Source: CAZWSX01 sp964636985
Lineage (GTDB): Bacteria; Planctomycetota; Planctomycetia; Pirellulales; Pirellulaceae
Length of the DNA stretch: 64,000 nt
Direction of reading: 5' to 3'
Assembly: GCA_964636985.1 (NCBI GenBank)
Contig: CAZWSX010000015.1
Location: 62,001-126,000, forward strand
The position numbers and the translations under genes were made by a program. The notes beneath the pieces were generated by a model. That model was not told the origin of the DNA, ran no database searches, and saw nothing but the letters and a program-made list of their open reading frames with translations. This document shows positions 1 through 9,286 of the stretch, piece by piece. The first letter of the stretch is position 1. Each line of letters begins with the position of its first letter.

Positions 1-313
1 GAGGAGCCTCCGCCCGCCACAAGTCACGGCCCGTTGAGCGATCGAGTCCAATCGTGAGCAGCTTCTGTCCATCGACCGCCGTAAGAAAGATAAAGTCCCC
101 CACGATGATTGGCGACGAGTGCCCCGGGGGCAACGGCGTTCGGAAGGCCACATTCGTCGTCGGTCCGATCTCGGCGGGAAGCTTGGCGTCGCCCACCGCG
201 CGGCCGCTGCAATTAGGCCCGCGAAACTGTGGCCAGTCTCCCCCACGAGCAGCCGCAACCACCGCAAAACAAACTGCGAACGAAACAATCGATGCGCCTA
301 AAAATCTACGCAT
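1..313 (-). CDS. PQQ-like beta-propeller secreted protein, 3' end cut off by the window
   Basis: Reading from the ATG at 313 towards base 1 gives an open frame of 104 codons that runs off the window. It starts with a signal peptide (MRRFLGASIVSFAVCFAVVA, then AAARG), followed by GDWPQFRGPNCSG, the usual opening of planctomycete PQQ-like (BamB/quinoprotein-type) propellers. A first blade follows: SSPIIVGDFIFLTAVDG, LLTIGLDRSTGRDLW. These proteins are exported and are often annotated as outer-membrane assembly factor BamB-like, though the true role is usually unknown. It lies only 10 bases downstream of the sugar isomerase-like gene on the same strand, so the two are probably cotranscribed. The call rests on the N-terminal 100 residues only. 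Confidence 0.8.
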   Translation of the reverse strand, partial: MRRFLGASIVSFAVCFAVVAAARGGDWPQFRGPNCSGRAVGDAKLPAEIGPTTNVAFRTPLPPGHSSPIIVGDFIFLTAVDGQKLLTIGLDRSTGRDLWRAEAP

Positions 314-323
314 GGACAACTCG

Positions 324-1109
324 TCAGATGTTCTTAAGGAATGAAATCGCCTGCTGCAGTTCGCTCGACAAACTGTCGTCCCCCGTGGCACGGGCGACGG
401 TGATCCAGCCGGCGAACCCATGCTGTTCGAGCAAGGCGAGTAGGTCCGGGATTTCCACCGAGCCGCGGCCGAGCGGAACTTCCCTTCCTCCGGCAGCGCC
501 ACCTAACCGCACAGCGTCGCGCGCGTAAAGATGCAGCGTGTGTTTCGTCAGCAGGCGCATCGCTTCGGTTGGATTCTGCCCTGCCATGATTAGCGCCGCA
601 GGATCGAAGGCGACTCCCAACGACCCCACCGGCAAAGCGTCCAGCAACTTTAACATGTGCGCCGCGGGATCGGCGCCAGTCGTCGCGCATAGCGTGGCGC
701 CAACGCGCTGGCCGTGCCGGCCAATGTCCGCCAGTGCCTGCGTCATGGTTTGCCAACCGACGGACGATTCGTCCTCGGGAATGCTCCCCACTTGGTTGAC
801 GACGACGCTGGCCCCCATGTCCCATGCAAATTGCATCGCCTGCTTGGTTCCCTCGATTCGGGCCTCCAGGTTGTCCAAAACGTCGTAGCCCCGCTGGGTA
901 TGGAAGGTAACCGAACTGGCCCGCAAATTCAGATCGTCCAGCATTTTCCGAACATGCCGCACGCCGGTGCGCGATAATTCGTGCGGACGGATTTCTCCAC
1001 GGGCATCGATTTCGACGGCCTGAGCCCCCATCCGCGCCGCGGTAAGCAATGCTTGCTTGAATGGCTGGCGAAGGCTGGCGAGCTGGATGCTGACGCGAAC
1101 TTGCAACAC
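324..1109 (-). CDS. Sugar phosphate isomerase/epimerase-like TIM-barrel protein
   Basis: About 261 residues of the xylose isomerase-like TIM-barrel family (AP endonuclease 2 superfamily). Typical segments are MGAQAVEIDARGEIRP near the start, the strand GASVVVNQVGSIPED, SLGVAFDPAALIMAGQNP, and the C-terminal LLEQHGFAGWITVA. Members are metal-dependent isomerases or epimerases acting on sugars or inositols; the substrate cannot be told from sequence. No ATG fits the start. The frame opens with TTG at 1142, but an AGGAG at 1121-1125 sits 11 bases before a GTG at 1109, which also removes overlap with the divergent gene, so GTG is preferred. No signal peptide, so cytoplasmic. Probably an operon with the PQQ gene downstream. 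Confidence 0.85.
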   Translation of the reverse strand: MLQVRVSIQLASLRQPFKQALLTAARMGAQAVEIDARGEIRPHELSRTGVRHVRKMLDDLNLRASSVTFHTQRGYDVLDNLEARIEGTKQAMQFAWDMGASVVVNQVGSIPEDESSVGWQTMTQALADIGRHGQRVGATLCATTGADPAAHMLKLLDALPVGSLGVAFDPAALIMAGQNPTEAMRLLTKHTLHLYARDAVRLGGAAGGREVPLGRGSVEIPDLLALLEQHGFAGWITVARATGDDSLSSELQQAISFLKNI

Positions 1110-1120
1110 GTTGCGATAGG

Positions 1121-1125
1121 CTCCT
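1121..1125 (-). promoter_or_regulatory. Ribosome binding site that sets a GTG start
   Basis: AGGAG on the minus strand, 11 bases upstream of the GTG at 1109. It favours that codon over the TTG at 1142. Confidence 0.5.
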
Positions 1126-1165
1126 GGGTTTGTACTTACCAATGCGGCCGGTGAAGCGTTTCGTC

Positions 1166-3949
1166 ATGACTCAAGCATGGACTAACTTCTTGTCCCCCGC
1201 GCGCACTGCGTATGCTTTGCTCTTCATCATAGCGGCTGGGACCTCGCTTCGCGGCGAGGAAGGATCGCTTTTGCGACGCACGGTTTTCGCCAGCGACTTC
1301 GGCGAAACGGCGGATGCCGATTTCGACGGGTGGCCCGACGGCTGGCAGCGGCGTTATCGGCGCGGTTGGCCCCGCCACGTGCGGGTGCGGATCGTCCCAA
1401 ATAGCGAGGCCATCCCGAAGAAACCATCGATCAAGAACGCCGCCAAAACGACAACACTGGCTCCGTCGCCGCCGCGCGTCTCGGTCGACTATGACAACGA
1501 CCTTAAGAATCGCTCCAAGTTGGTTCGCGACTACGATATCCCGTCCAAGACCGCACAAGCGCTCTCGCTTCCCGATCGCCCTGTGCTGGCGATGAAGTTC
1601 GATGGCGGCGGCGCAGCGGTTGTCGGACCGCCCGTCGAGGTGTGGCCCTACTTCAGTTACGAGTTGGCCATCGACCTCAAGTCGACGGGGATCGAGCGGA
1701 ATATCGTTTCGGTGGGACTCGACTTTTTTGATGCCGACGGAAACCTGATCCGTCGCGAACGTTCCAGGCCCTACCACGCCCTCAGCGAATGGACAACGGT
1801 CGGGCTCAAGAACATTACCACCGATGATCCTCGTATCAAGTTTGCGGCCGTCGCATGCGAGTTGGTCGAGGGAACGCCAGCCGACCTCCGAGGCACCCTG
1901 GCTATCGGAAACGTGGAGCTGATCGAGCTGCCGCAACTGCGCGTCGCTCTCAAGCGAAAGGGTGGCCTGTTCCAAGAAAGCGAACCCGTCGAAGTCGTTT
2001 GCGATTTATCGAGCTTCCGCGAAACAGGCGCGCTCCTTCGATTCCGTTTGCTCGATCAACAAGGAAAACAACTGGCCGAGCATGAGGAATTGCTCGTCAA
2101 GATTGGCTCCGACGAACGGACGGACGAAAAGAAGGGAGTCTCGCGACGGTGCGAGTGGAAGCCGCCGCCTGTCGAACCAGGCTACTACCGCGTTGAAACC
2201 AGCCTCATCATCAATGGCCGGGAACTGATGCCCGAGACGACCACCTTGGCCGTGATGGGACAACTCCCTCTTCCTCCGTCGGGAGAGTTCGGGTGGTCGC
2301 TGCGGCCCGACGATCGCCGCCGCCAAGACATCGATTGGCCATCCATGCTGTCCCAGGCTGGCACGCACTGGTTGAAAGTCCCGGCGTGGGTGGACCCCAG
2401 CGACGAGCAAGACATCGAAAGCCTGGCTCGCTTGGCGGAGAAAGCCACGCTCGAGGGGATCACGTTCGTGGGCGTGCTCGATGCTCCACCTGCCTCGGAA
2501 CGCGCCGCTTTTGGCGAGGCGAATCTCTACTCGGCAGCAGCGATGTTCATGAATCCCGACGCGTGGAAGCCCACGATCGAACCGCTGATGATGCGATTGA
2601 GTTTGCGAATCCGTTCGTGGCAACTCGGCGCCGACGACGATTACGGTTACGTCGGATTCCCACAGGCTCACGACAAGGTTCGCGAGTTCCGCGATCAATT
2701 GGTTCGCTATGGTTCCGACCTGCGGGTCGGGATGCCATGGCGATTCGAACGCGAAGCGACCTTGGACAAGGTCCCGTGGAGGTTTCTGGCGCTCGACTCG
2801 GCTCCCGCGCCAACCGCCGACGAGCTCGATCAATACCTGTCGACGAGCCAAGGCGATGCCGACGCCCGCCGCTGGGTCTCGTTGAGTCCGCTGTCCGACG
2901 GCGAATATGCCTCGAGCGAACGCGTCCGCGATCTCGTGCTGCGGATGCTGGTGACGCGGCGGCACAACGTGCAGGCGGTCTTCGCAACCAATCCGATCTC
3001 TAATGAAACGGGACTTCTGACATCCGAAGGATCGCCAACCGAACTCTTCCTGCCTTGGCGCACCACGGCAATGCTGGTCGGCGGTTGCCAGTACATCGGA
3101 AGCGTTCGCTTGCCCAACGGCAGTAAGAACATGGTCTTCCGCCGGGGGAAACACTGCGTGATGGCGGTGTGGAACGATCACCCCACCTCCGAGCACCTCT
3201 GGTTAGGCGACAACGTACGGAGAGTCAACCTGTGCGGCAAGTCGGAAGATATCCCGCTCACCAAAACCGACGGGATCGCGGAACATCAATTCCAAGCCGA
3301 TGTCGAACCAGTGTTCCTGGTAGGTCTCCATCCTGAGGTAGCGCTGTGGAACATCAACTTGTCGCTGGAGACTCCCAAACTGGCCAGTTCGTTCGGCAAG
3401 ACCCAATCGCTCCCCTTCACCATTCGCAACGACTTCGTCGATTCGGTCTCGGGGCGAATCACCTGGCAAAGCGATTTCGTAGGCGTCAATGGACTCACAA
3501 CCAATTTCCGCCTCTCATCAGGCGAACGCAAACAGGGTCACGTCGACCTGCAACTATCGCAGAACGCCGTCACCGGCTTGCAAGACCTGTATGCCGATGT
3601 CGAGCTCCGATCTGACAAGCTCTACCAATTCCGCGTGTACCGCAATGTCTTCGTCGGCGTCGACGATGTCGATGTCTCCGTCGATACGGCGCTCGATGCC
3701 GAGGGCAATCTGGTGGTCACGGTGAAAGCGAGCAATCACACAGCCCGGCCGATCGACTTCACATGTTCGCTGTATCCAGGGACGCGGCGGCGCGAGCGGC
3801 GAAGAATCGTCGACCTGGGCCCCGAGCGCGTGAGCGTGGTTTTCGTGCTTCCCAACGGCAAGGAACTGATGGACCAAAAGCTGGATCTCAAGCTCGAAGA
3901 AGTCGGCGGCCCTCGACTCATCAATCACACCGTCAAAGCACACGAGTAG
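1166..3949 (+). CDS. Large secreted protein of unknown function, possible glycosidase-like barrel
   Basis: About 927 residues. The chosen ATG gives a signal peptide (h-region ALLFIIAAGTSL). An ATG at 1142 in frame is an alternative. I do not recognise the family. Three parts can be seen: an N-terminal beta-rich region with a DADFDGWPDGW segment like those opening carbohydrate-binding modules and ending in LAIGNVELIEL; a central region (about residues 380-640) whose alternating strands and helices (WLKVPAWVDPSD, GITFVGVLDAPP, SWQLGADDDYGYVG, RVGMPW, FLALDSAP) resemble a glycoside-hydrolase TIM barrel; and a C-terminal beta-sandwich region resembling fibronectin-type or NEW-type domains. Role in polysaccharide handling is inference. 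It is divergent from the sugar isomerase-like gene. Confidence 0.75.
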   Translation: MTQAWTNFLSPARTAYALLFIIAAGTSLRGEEGSLLRRTVFASDFGETADADFDGWPDGWQRRYRRGWPRHVRVRIVPNSEAIPKKPSIKNAAKTTTLAPSPPRVSVDYDNDLKNRSKLVRDYDIPSKTAQALSLPDRPVLAMKFDGGGAAVVGPPVEVWPYFSYELAIDLKSTGIERNIVSVGLDFFDADGNLIRRERSRPYHALSEWTTVGLKNITTDDPRIKFAAVACELVEGTPADLRGTLAIGNVELIELPQLRVALKRKGGLFQESEPVEVVCDLSSFRETGALLRFRLLDQQGKQLAEHEELLVKIGSDERTDEKKGVSRRCEWKPPPVEPGYYRVETSLIINGRELMPETTTLAVMGQLPLPPSGEFGWSLRPDDRRRQDIDWPSMLSQAGTHWLKVPAWVDPSDEQDIESLARLAEKATLEGITFVGVLDAPPASERAAFGEANLYSAAAMFMNPDAWKPTIEPLMMRLSLRIRSWQLGADDDYGYVGFPQAHDKVREFRDQLVRYGSDLRVGMPWRFEREATLDKVPWRFLALDSAPAPTADELDQYLSTSQGDADARRWVSLSPLSDGEYASSERVRDLVLRMLVTRRHNVQAVFATNPISNETGLLTSEGSPTELFLPWRTTAMLVGGCQYIGSVRLPNGSKNMVFRRGKHCVMAVWNDHPTSEHLWLGDNVRRVNLCGKSEDIPLTKTDGIAEHQFQADVEPVFLVGLHPEVALWNINLSLETPKLASSFGKTQSLPFTIRNDFVDSVSGRITWQSDFVGVNGLTTNFRLSSGERKQGHVDLQLSQNAVTGLQDLYADVELRSDKLYQFRVYRNVFVGVDDVDVSVDTALDAEGNLVVTVKASNHTARPIDFTCSLYPGTRRRERRRIVDLGPERVSVVFVLPNGKELMDQKLDLKLEEVGGPRLINHTVKAHE

Positions 3950-4094
3950 CGGCCCCGCTCTGTTCCAGCCGTCCACAGTCCCCTTTTGCCTTTCGTCGCT
4001 GCGGGGATTATGCTGCCTGCCAGTGGTCGTCGGGCGATCGCTCATGGCGATCCCCTATCGACGCCCCATGCCCACCTCCTAGGAGACGCCTCTC

Positions 4095-4859
4095 ATGCGT
4101 TGTAGCTTCACTTGCACCTTGTTGGCGATGTTTGCTCTCGCCACGCTCGCCCTCACCACGGTTGCTCCCTCGTTCGCCCAAGAGTTCCCCGTCGACAAGA
4201 CGCTCTCCAATGACGGCTTCGTCACCGTTCTCGACGGCAAAACGCTCGACAACTGGCACATCAGCACGATGTGCGGGCACGGCAATACCAAGCGGTGGCA
4301 ACTCGAAGACGGCGCGATGACCGGTTCGCAAGACAAGCCAGGCAACGGCGGCATCATTCTCACCAACGCCGAGTACGGCGACTTCGAGGTGATCGTCGAA
4401 ATGAAAAACGATTACGGCCCCGATAGCGGCCTGTTCCTCCGCAGCAACGAAAAAGGCCAGGCCTACCAGGCCATGATCGATTACCACAACAACGGCAACC
4501 TGATGGGCGTCTACGGCGAAGGAATCGGCGGCTTCAAAGGAGCCAACTTCACGCTCCTCGAAACGCCCGACAAGATCAAAGAAGACGAGTGCAAGGAGAT
4601 GAAGCTCCCCGTCAAACCAGAAGACTGGGGAAAGTTCTGGAAGCACGGCCAGTGGAACGAACTCCGCGCCCGCATCGTCGGCAACCCGCCCACCATCACC
4701 ACCTGGATCAACAAGGTCAAGTTCATGGAATACACCGATAACGAAAAGCGATTGCCCGACAAGGGACACATCGCGCTCCAGGTTCACGGCGGCGGCGATA
4801 CCACCAAGGAATTCGTCCGCTATCGCAACGTCCGCGTGAAGGACTTGTCGAAGAAGTAA
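4095..4859 (+). CDS. DUF1080 family secreted protein (3-keto-disaccharide hydrolase-like)
   Basis: 254 residues with a clear signal peptide ending at SFAQ. The DUF1080 hallmarks are present: VLDGKTLDNWH, WQLEDGAMTGS, GGIILTNAEYGDFEV, DSGLFLRS and, near the end, GHIALQVHGGGD followed by VRYRNVRVKDL. The fold is a concanavalin-like jelly roll; some members hydrolyse 3-keto-glycosides, most are unstudied and are very abundant in planctomycetes. An AGGAG at 4081 region precedes the ATG by about ten bases. It is followed 62 bases later by moeA on the same strand. Confidence 0.92.
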   Translation: MRCSFTCTLLAMFALATLALTTVAPSFAQEFPVDKTLSNDGFVTVLDGKTLDNWHISTMCGHGNTKRWQLEDGAMTGSQDKPGNGGIILTNAEYGDFEVIVEMKNDYGPDSGLFLRSNEKGQAYQAMIDYHNNGNLMGVYGEGIGGFKGANFTLLETPDKIKEDECKEMKLPVKPEDWGKFWKHGQWNELRARIVGNPPTITTWINKVKFMEYTDNEKRLPDKGHIALQVHGGGDTTKEFVRYRNVRVKDLSKK

Positions 4860-4921
4860 GCGGGTGATCTTCGCCCGTGCCATCGAGTATCTTGAAGCAA
4901 GTCACTCAACTTGCTGAGGGA

Positions 4922-6163
4922 ATGATGCTCGAAGTCTCCGACGCCCTAAAACTCGTGCGGCAAACGTCTCAAACGTTGCCGCCGCTCACGGTTCCGCTGC
5001 CCGAAGCGCTTGGCTGCATACTGGCGGAAGCAATCGCCAGCGACGTCGATTCGCCGCCACACGACAAAACCATTGTCGATGGTTACGCCGTGCGAGCGAG
5101 CGACTGCGAAAGGCTCCCCGTCACACTCCAAGTGATCGAAGAGGTGAGCGCGGGCAAAGTTCCGACCAAAGTCCTCGGTACCAGTCAAGCGGCTCGCATC
5201 ATGACCGGCGCCCCCATCCCCAGCGGATGCGACGCCGTCGTGATGATCGAAGAAACCAGTTCTACCGAAAAGAATTCGATCACGATTTCCGCGCCTCGTG
5301 TTCGCGCGGGACAAAACATTGTTCGCCGCGCCAGCTCGATGGCCCAGGGAGAACAAGTTCTCTCGCCCGGTGCGACGCTACGTTCAATCGAACTGGGACT
5401 GCTGGCCGAGGTAGGACGATCGACAGTCTCGGTGATCCCCCGGCCGCGCGTCGCGATTTTGCCCACCGGCAACGAACTGGTTCCCATCACCAGCGCGCCA
5501 GCTCCCGGTTTCATTCGCAACAGCAATGGCCCGATGCTGGCTGCGCTCGTCAAGGATGCCGGGTGCCAGGCGATCGAACTCGATGTCGCCAGGGACGAGA
5601 CCGCCGAACTTCGCCAGCGATGCGACGAAGGGCTCGAAGCCGACGTGCTGATTCTCTCAGGCGGCGTGTCCATGGGAGCCTACGATCTGGTTCCCGGTGC
5701 CTTGGCCGATCTCGACGTACAACAAGTCTTTCACAAGTTGAATTTGAAACCCGGCAAGCCGCTTTGGTTCGGCGTGCGAGAGGCCGACTCGGTTGACGCG
5801 GGAAGCGCGCGCTCGCGGCGCACACTCGTATTCGGTTTGCCCGGAAACCCCGTCAGCAGTTTGGTATGCTTCGCTTTGTTTGTCCGCCCGGCGCTCGCTT
5901 GGCTGGCAGGCCGCAATGACGGCGAATTGCCGCGTCGTGTCGTTTCCCTGGCACACGCTTTTCATTATCGCGGCGGACGAGCTTCCTACATCCCGGCTTC
6001 GATCACCATCGCAAACGATGGCAAGCTATTGGCTTCCCTCGTTCCCTACAGCGGCAGCGGCGACTTGCGGGCCCTGGTGCGTTCCCAAGCGTTGCTCAAC
6101 TTCTCAGGCGGCGAGCAGCTGTTTCCAGCAGGCACACCTGTGGAAGCCTTGATGTTGCTTTAG
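4922..6163 (+). CDS. moeA: Molybdopterin molybdenumtransferase MoeA
   Basis: About 413 residues, the normal MoeA length. The enzyme inserts molybdate into adenylylated molybdopterin in molybdenum-cofactor synthesis. Diagnostic segments: DKTIVDGYAV, GAPIPSGCDAVVMIEET, the MPT-binding domain with ILPTGNELV, LILSGGVSMGAYDLV and VFGLPGNPVSSLVCF, and a C-terminal beta domain. The start is ATG at 4922 or 4925 (GAGGG lies just upstream, which better fits 4925); a GTG at 4877 is also in frame but has no ribosome site. No other Moco genes are nearby. The 3' end overlaps the convergent DUF1549 gene by four bases. Confidence 0.95.
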   Translation: MMLEVSDALKLVRQTSQTLPPLTVPLPEALGCILAEAIASDVDSPPHDKTIVDGYAVRASDCERLPVTLQVIEEVSAGKVPTKVLGTSQAARIMTGAPIPSGCDAVVMIEETSSTEKNSITISAPRVRAGQNIVRRASSMAQGEQVLSPGATLRSIELGLLAEVGRSTVSVIPRPRVAILPTGNELVPITSAPAPGFIRNSNGPMLAALVKDAGCQAIELDVARDETAELRQRCDEGLEADVLILSGGVSMGAYDLVPGALADLDVQQVFHKLNLKPGKPLWFGVREADSVDAGSARSRRTLVFGLPGNPVSSLVCFALFVRPALAWLAGRNDGELPRRVVSLAHAFHYRGGRASYIPASITIANDGKLLASLVPYSGSGDLRALVRSQALLNFSGGEQLFPAGTPVEALMLL

Positions 6164-9100
6164 TCGACGTACATAAACGCGTTGCTGTTGAGGAGCACGC
6201 GGCAAAGCGGCGCCAGACCGTGCTTCTCGGCAAAGGCCTGCATCGACTTGGCCTCGTCGGCCGAGGGAGATCGCGACCACACGAGTTGGCAACCGCGCTC
6301 GATTTGTTTCGCACGGTCGTCTGGAAATTCTTTTTCGAGCCGCGCCGCCATCCCATCGGCCATCCGCAACAGGAAGTCGCCGTTGAGCATCGACAACGCC
6401 TGCAGCGGCGTCGTTGTCGACCCGCGCTTGGGAGCCGCCACCGACGGATCGGGGCAATCGAGCGTGTCGAGCAGCGGATTGCGGCCGCCGCGGGCCCACA
6501 TCCGGTAAATGCTGCGGCGGTCGAACTGCGGCCCAGCCTGATCAAGCGGATCGAAGAACTGCGCGTTCTTGTGCACATAAGCGCGGAAGTCTTGAAAGCT
6601 GGGGCCGCCGCGCTGATCGTTCAAGAGTCCAGCGACAGCCAACGACGCGTCGCGGACCGACTCGGCATCCAATCGTCGATGCGGCATCCGCCACAACAAC
6701 CGATTGCTGGCGTCGACCTTCACCGCCTCATCCCTGGGCGCGGAACTCTGGCGATACGTTTGCGACAAAACCATCGACCTGTGAAGCTGCTTGAGGCTCC
6801 AACTGCCGGCAACCAATCGATTGGCCAGGCCGTCCAGCAATTCCGGGTGCGTCGGCTGGCCACCGTTGAAGCCAAAGTCGCTGGGCGTTTCGATCAACCC
6901 ACTGCCAAAATGTTGCTGCCAAATACGGTTGACGATCACTCGCGCCGTCAAAGGATTGTCCGGCGACGCAATCCAGTTCGCCAAGCGAACGCGCCGTTCT
7001 CCTTCGCTCTCTTGCGGGCTGGCAAGATCGACGGGCTTTCCCTGTATCTTCGCGACCGCCATCAGTCCACCCGCATTCACGGCCTCGCGCGGCGACGCCG
7101 GATTGCCGCGAGCTAAGCGATGCGTCTCGGGCGCTGGCTGCGGTGTAATCGTAAACGCTTTCGGATGGAGCCGGTCGTTCATCTGCGATTCGAGCGATCC
7201 CACCTCTTGTTGCAGCTTAGCGCGCTCGGCAGCCAACTCGGAACCCAGTGCTTCCTGGATTCCCTTTTCGGTAACGAACCTCCCCACCGACGATGCCGCG
7301 GCGCTCACCTCTTCAGCCGAAAGCGCGCGATCGTACAACGCCGCGCGAACGATGGTCCCCTTGAGCATCCTGTTTCCGCCAACAGGGCCGTGACGCATCC
7401 CGAAAATGATTTCCGTTTGTTCCAGTGGAAACGAGGGCGGGCCGCTCGACTTATAGCCTTCCCCATAGTGTTCGCCATTACGATACCCGGTGATGCGACC
7501 ATCTCCCGAGTAAGCAATGACAAAGTGAACCGGTCGCGACGAATCGTTCTCGGCCGTCCCATTGAAGCTTTGCGTCCGGACAAACCCCTCGCTACCGGCC
7601 ATCCAGCGGTTAGCCTCGCGTTCGCCGTAGACAATCGCGTCGAATCGCCCGCCGTCACGCGATTGGATACTGATAGCCCCGCCGCCTTGTTGCGCCAGGT
7701 CTTCGACCTTCACCCACGCCTCGAGCGTCTTCTCCTTGAGTTCCCGCTGCAGCGGCGCGCTCGCGGCGAAGGCATTCATCCCGTCCAGCACCAGCCCGTC
7801 AGGCGTTTGCTTGGCGTTCCCTTGGAGCCGGCAATGGAGTTCGCCCACCTGGTCCTTGAGATTTTCGGTGAAGTTCCACGCGGCCATCGGCGTCGGCGCG
7901 GGACTGGCGATCGCCCCCTCTTGGGCATCAAAGGCGGCAATGACGCGTTCTCGCCCCAGCGTCGTCAGTTTGTCGAGTCGTTCCTTTTGTTGCTTGAGTC
8001 GCGACGCGATCTCCTCCGGGAGCGGCAGCGCCGGAACCTCACGCTCGCCTCGCCGGACGCCACCCAGCGCCGCGGCCAGACGGTAGTAATCGACTTGCGA
8101 AATTGGATCGAACTTGTGATCGTGGCAACGGGCACAGTGGACGGTAAGTCCCAAGAACGACTGCCCAACCAGCCCGACAATGTCCTCCAACTCGTCCTGC
8201 CGCATCACCTTCCGCTGCGCCTCGAAGGCAGGCAGCAAACTATCGTGCGCTCCGTGAACCAAAAAGCCTGCCGCGACAACAGCAGCGTGATCGTTCGGCG
8301 CCATGACGTCGCCGGCGATCTGCAGCTTGATGAACTGGTCGTACGGCAAATCGTTGTTAAACGCATCAATCACCCAGTCACGGTAACGCCATGCCGTGGG
8401 CCGGATGCGATCGTATTCAAAGCCGTCGCTCTCGCCGAAGTGAGCCACGTCGAGCCACATCCGAGCTTGTCGCTCGCCATAGAACGATGAAGCAAGCAAC
8501 CGATCGACTCGCTTTTCGTAAGCGTCAGCCGACTTGTCCTTCACGAACGACTCAACCTCTTCGGGCGTCGGCGGCAATCCCGTCAAGTCAAACGTGACAC
8601 GGCGCAGCAGCGAAGCCTTATCGACAGGCAGGCTGCGTTTAAGTTTGCTTTCGGCCAGCTTGTCATCAATCAGCCGGTCGATGTGCCCCTCAATGGCCGT
8701 GCCGTCCGGCCAGCGCACACGATTGGGCTGCAACGCCCACCAATCGTAGCCCGCTCGTTCGCCCGTGGAGAACGCGTTCGGATCGAGCGGTTCGCCTGGG
8801 TACTTGGCTCCCGACAGGAGCCACTCGCGGACAATCTGTTGATCGGCCTCGTTCAGCGGCTTGTTGGGGGGCATCTCGCCCGCGACAACGCGCTGCCAAA
8901 GAGGATGCGCATCGATCGAGCCTCCCTCAAGAGCCTTCGCGTCGATCGCCGCGCCGCTTTCACCGCCGCGCTCCAGGGCTTCGCGGGTCGTGAGATCGAG
9001 CTTGCCGGGCGGGTCCTCGCCGCCGTGGCACTGGGCACATCGGCTGGCAATCAGCCGCCACGCGGCGACGCCCTTCTCGCTGGCCTGCTTCTTATCGGGT

Positions 9101-9186
9101 GGATCCGCCACGCCAAACGACACGCAAACAATCCAACCGGCCAGGAAGGCAAAGGTCGTACGAAGTTGCCACGACGAAGAACGCAT
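6160..9186 (-). CDS. Secreted PSD1-type protein: cytochrome-like, DUF1549, LamG and DUF1553 domains
   Basis: 1008 residues, exported (signal peptide to about residue 27). A planctomycete-type cytochrome c domain carries CAQCH (residues 50-54) with the usual downstream EMPP. DUF1549 follows (about 165-370: LLRRVTFDLTGLPPTPEEV) and ends with a second CxxCH, CARCH (351-355). A LamG/concanavalin-like insert (about 415-640) comes next, then DUF1553 (about 690-990, with RVIVNRIWQQHFGSGLI and LLDTLDCPDPS). The family is abundant in planctomycetes and is usually paired with a DUF1501 gene, which is not adjacent here. Function is unproven; a role in polysaccharide or glycoprotein degradation at the cell surface is commonly inferred. 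Confidence 0.93.
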   Translation of the reverse strand: MRSSSWQLRTTFAFLAGWIVCVSFGVADPPDKKQASEKGVAAWRLIASRCAQCHGGEDPPGKLDLTTREALERGGESGAAIDAKALEGGSIDAHPLWQRVVAGEMPPNKPLNEADQQIVREWLLSGAKYPGEPLDPNAFSTGERAGYDWWALQPNRVRWPDGTAIEGHIDRLIDDKLAESKLKRSLPVDKASLLRRVTFDLTGLPPTPEEVESFVKDKSADAYEKRVDRLLASSFYGERQARMWLDVAHFGESDGFEYDRIRPTAWRYRDWVIDAFNNDLPYDQFIKLQIAGDVMAPNDHAAVVAAGFLVHGAHDSLLPAFEAQRKVMRQDELEDIVGLVGQSFLGLTVHCARCHDHKFDPISQVDYYRLAAALGGVRRGEREVPALPLPEEIASRLKQQKERLDKLTTLGRERVIAAFDAQEGAIASPAPTPMAAWNFTENLKDQVGELHCRLQGNAKQTPDGLVLDGMNAFAASAPLQRELKEKTLEAWVKVEDLAQQGGGAISIQSRDGGRFDAIVYGEREANRWMAGSEGFVRTQSFNGTAENDSSRPVHFVIAYSGDGRITGYRNGEHYGEGYKSSGPPSFPLEQTEIIFGMRHGPVGGNRMLKGTIVRAALYDRALSAEEVSAAASSVGRFVTEKGIQEALGSELAAERAKLQQEVGSLESQMNDRLHPKAFTITPQPAPETHRLARGNPASPREAVNAGGLMAVAKIQGKPVDLASPQESEGERRVRLANWIASPDNPLTARVIVNRIWQQHFGSGLIETPSDFGFNGGQPTHPELLDGLANRLVAGSWSLKQLHRSMVLSQTYRQSSAPRDEAVKVDASNRLLWRMPHRRLDAESVRDASLAVAGLLNDQRGGPSFQDFRAYVHKNAQFFDPLDQAGPQFDRRSIYRMWARGGRNPLLDTLDCPDPSVAAPKRGSTTTPLQALSMLNGDFLLRMADGMAARLEKEFPDDRAKQIERGCQLVWSRSPSADEAKSMQAFAEKHGLAPLCRVLLNSNAFMYVD

Positions 9187-9286
9187 AAGCGGAAACGGGA
9201 GAGAAGGTTTCTAGGTGGGAAGTCTCCAGTTTAACTGAAATTGAAACGGCCCGCCGAGTGCGATTTTTCCCGTGTTTCCTAAATCG

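Noticed and set aside
4877..4921. An upstream GTG start for moeA.
   Set aside because: No ribosome site and the added residues are not conserved in MoeA; ATG at 4922/4925 fits better.
6160..6163. Four-base overlap of the convergent moeA and DUF1549/DUF1553 genes.
   Set aside because: Short convergent overlaps are common and no function needs to be invoked.
7120..8490. A 456-codon plus-strand frame inside the DUF1549/DUF1553 gene.
   Set aside because: It is antisense to a clearly conserved protein and has an Arg-rich product; long antisense frames are expected in GC-rich coding DNA. The same holds for 2006-3196, 11800-12993 and 35220-36554.
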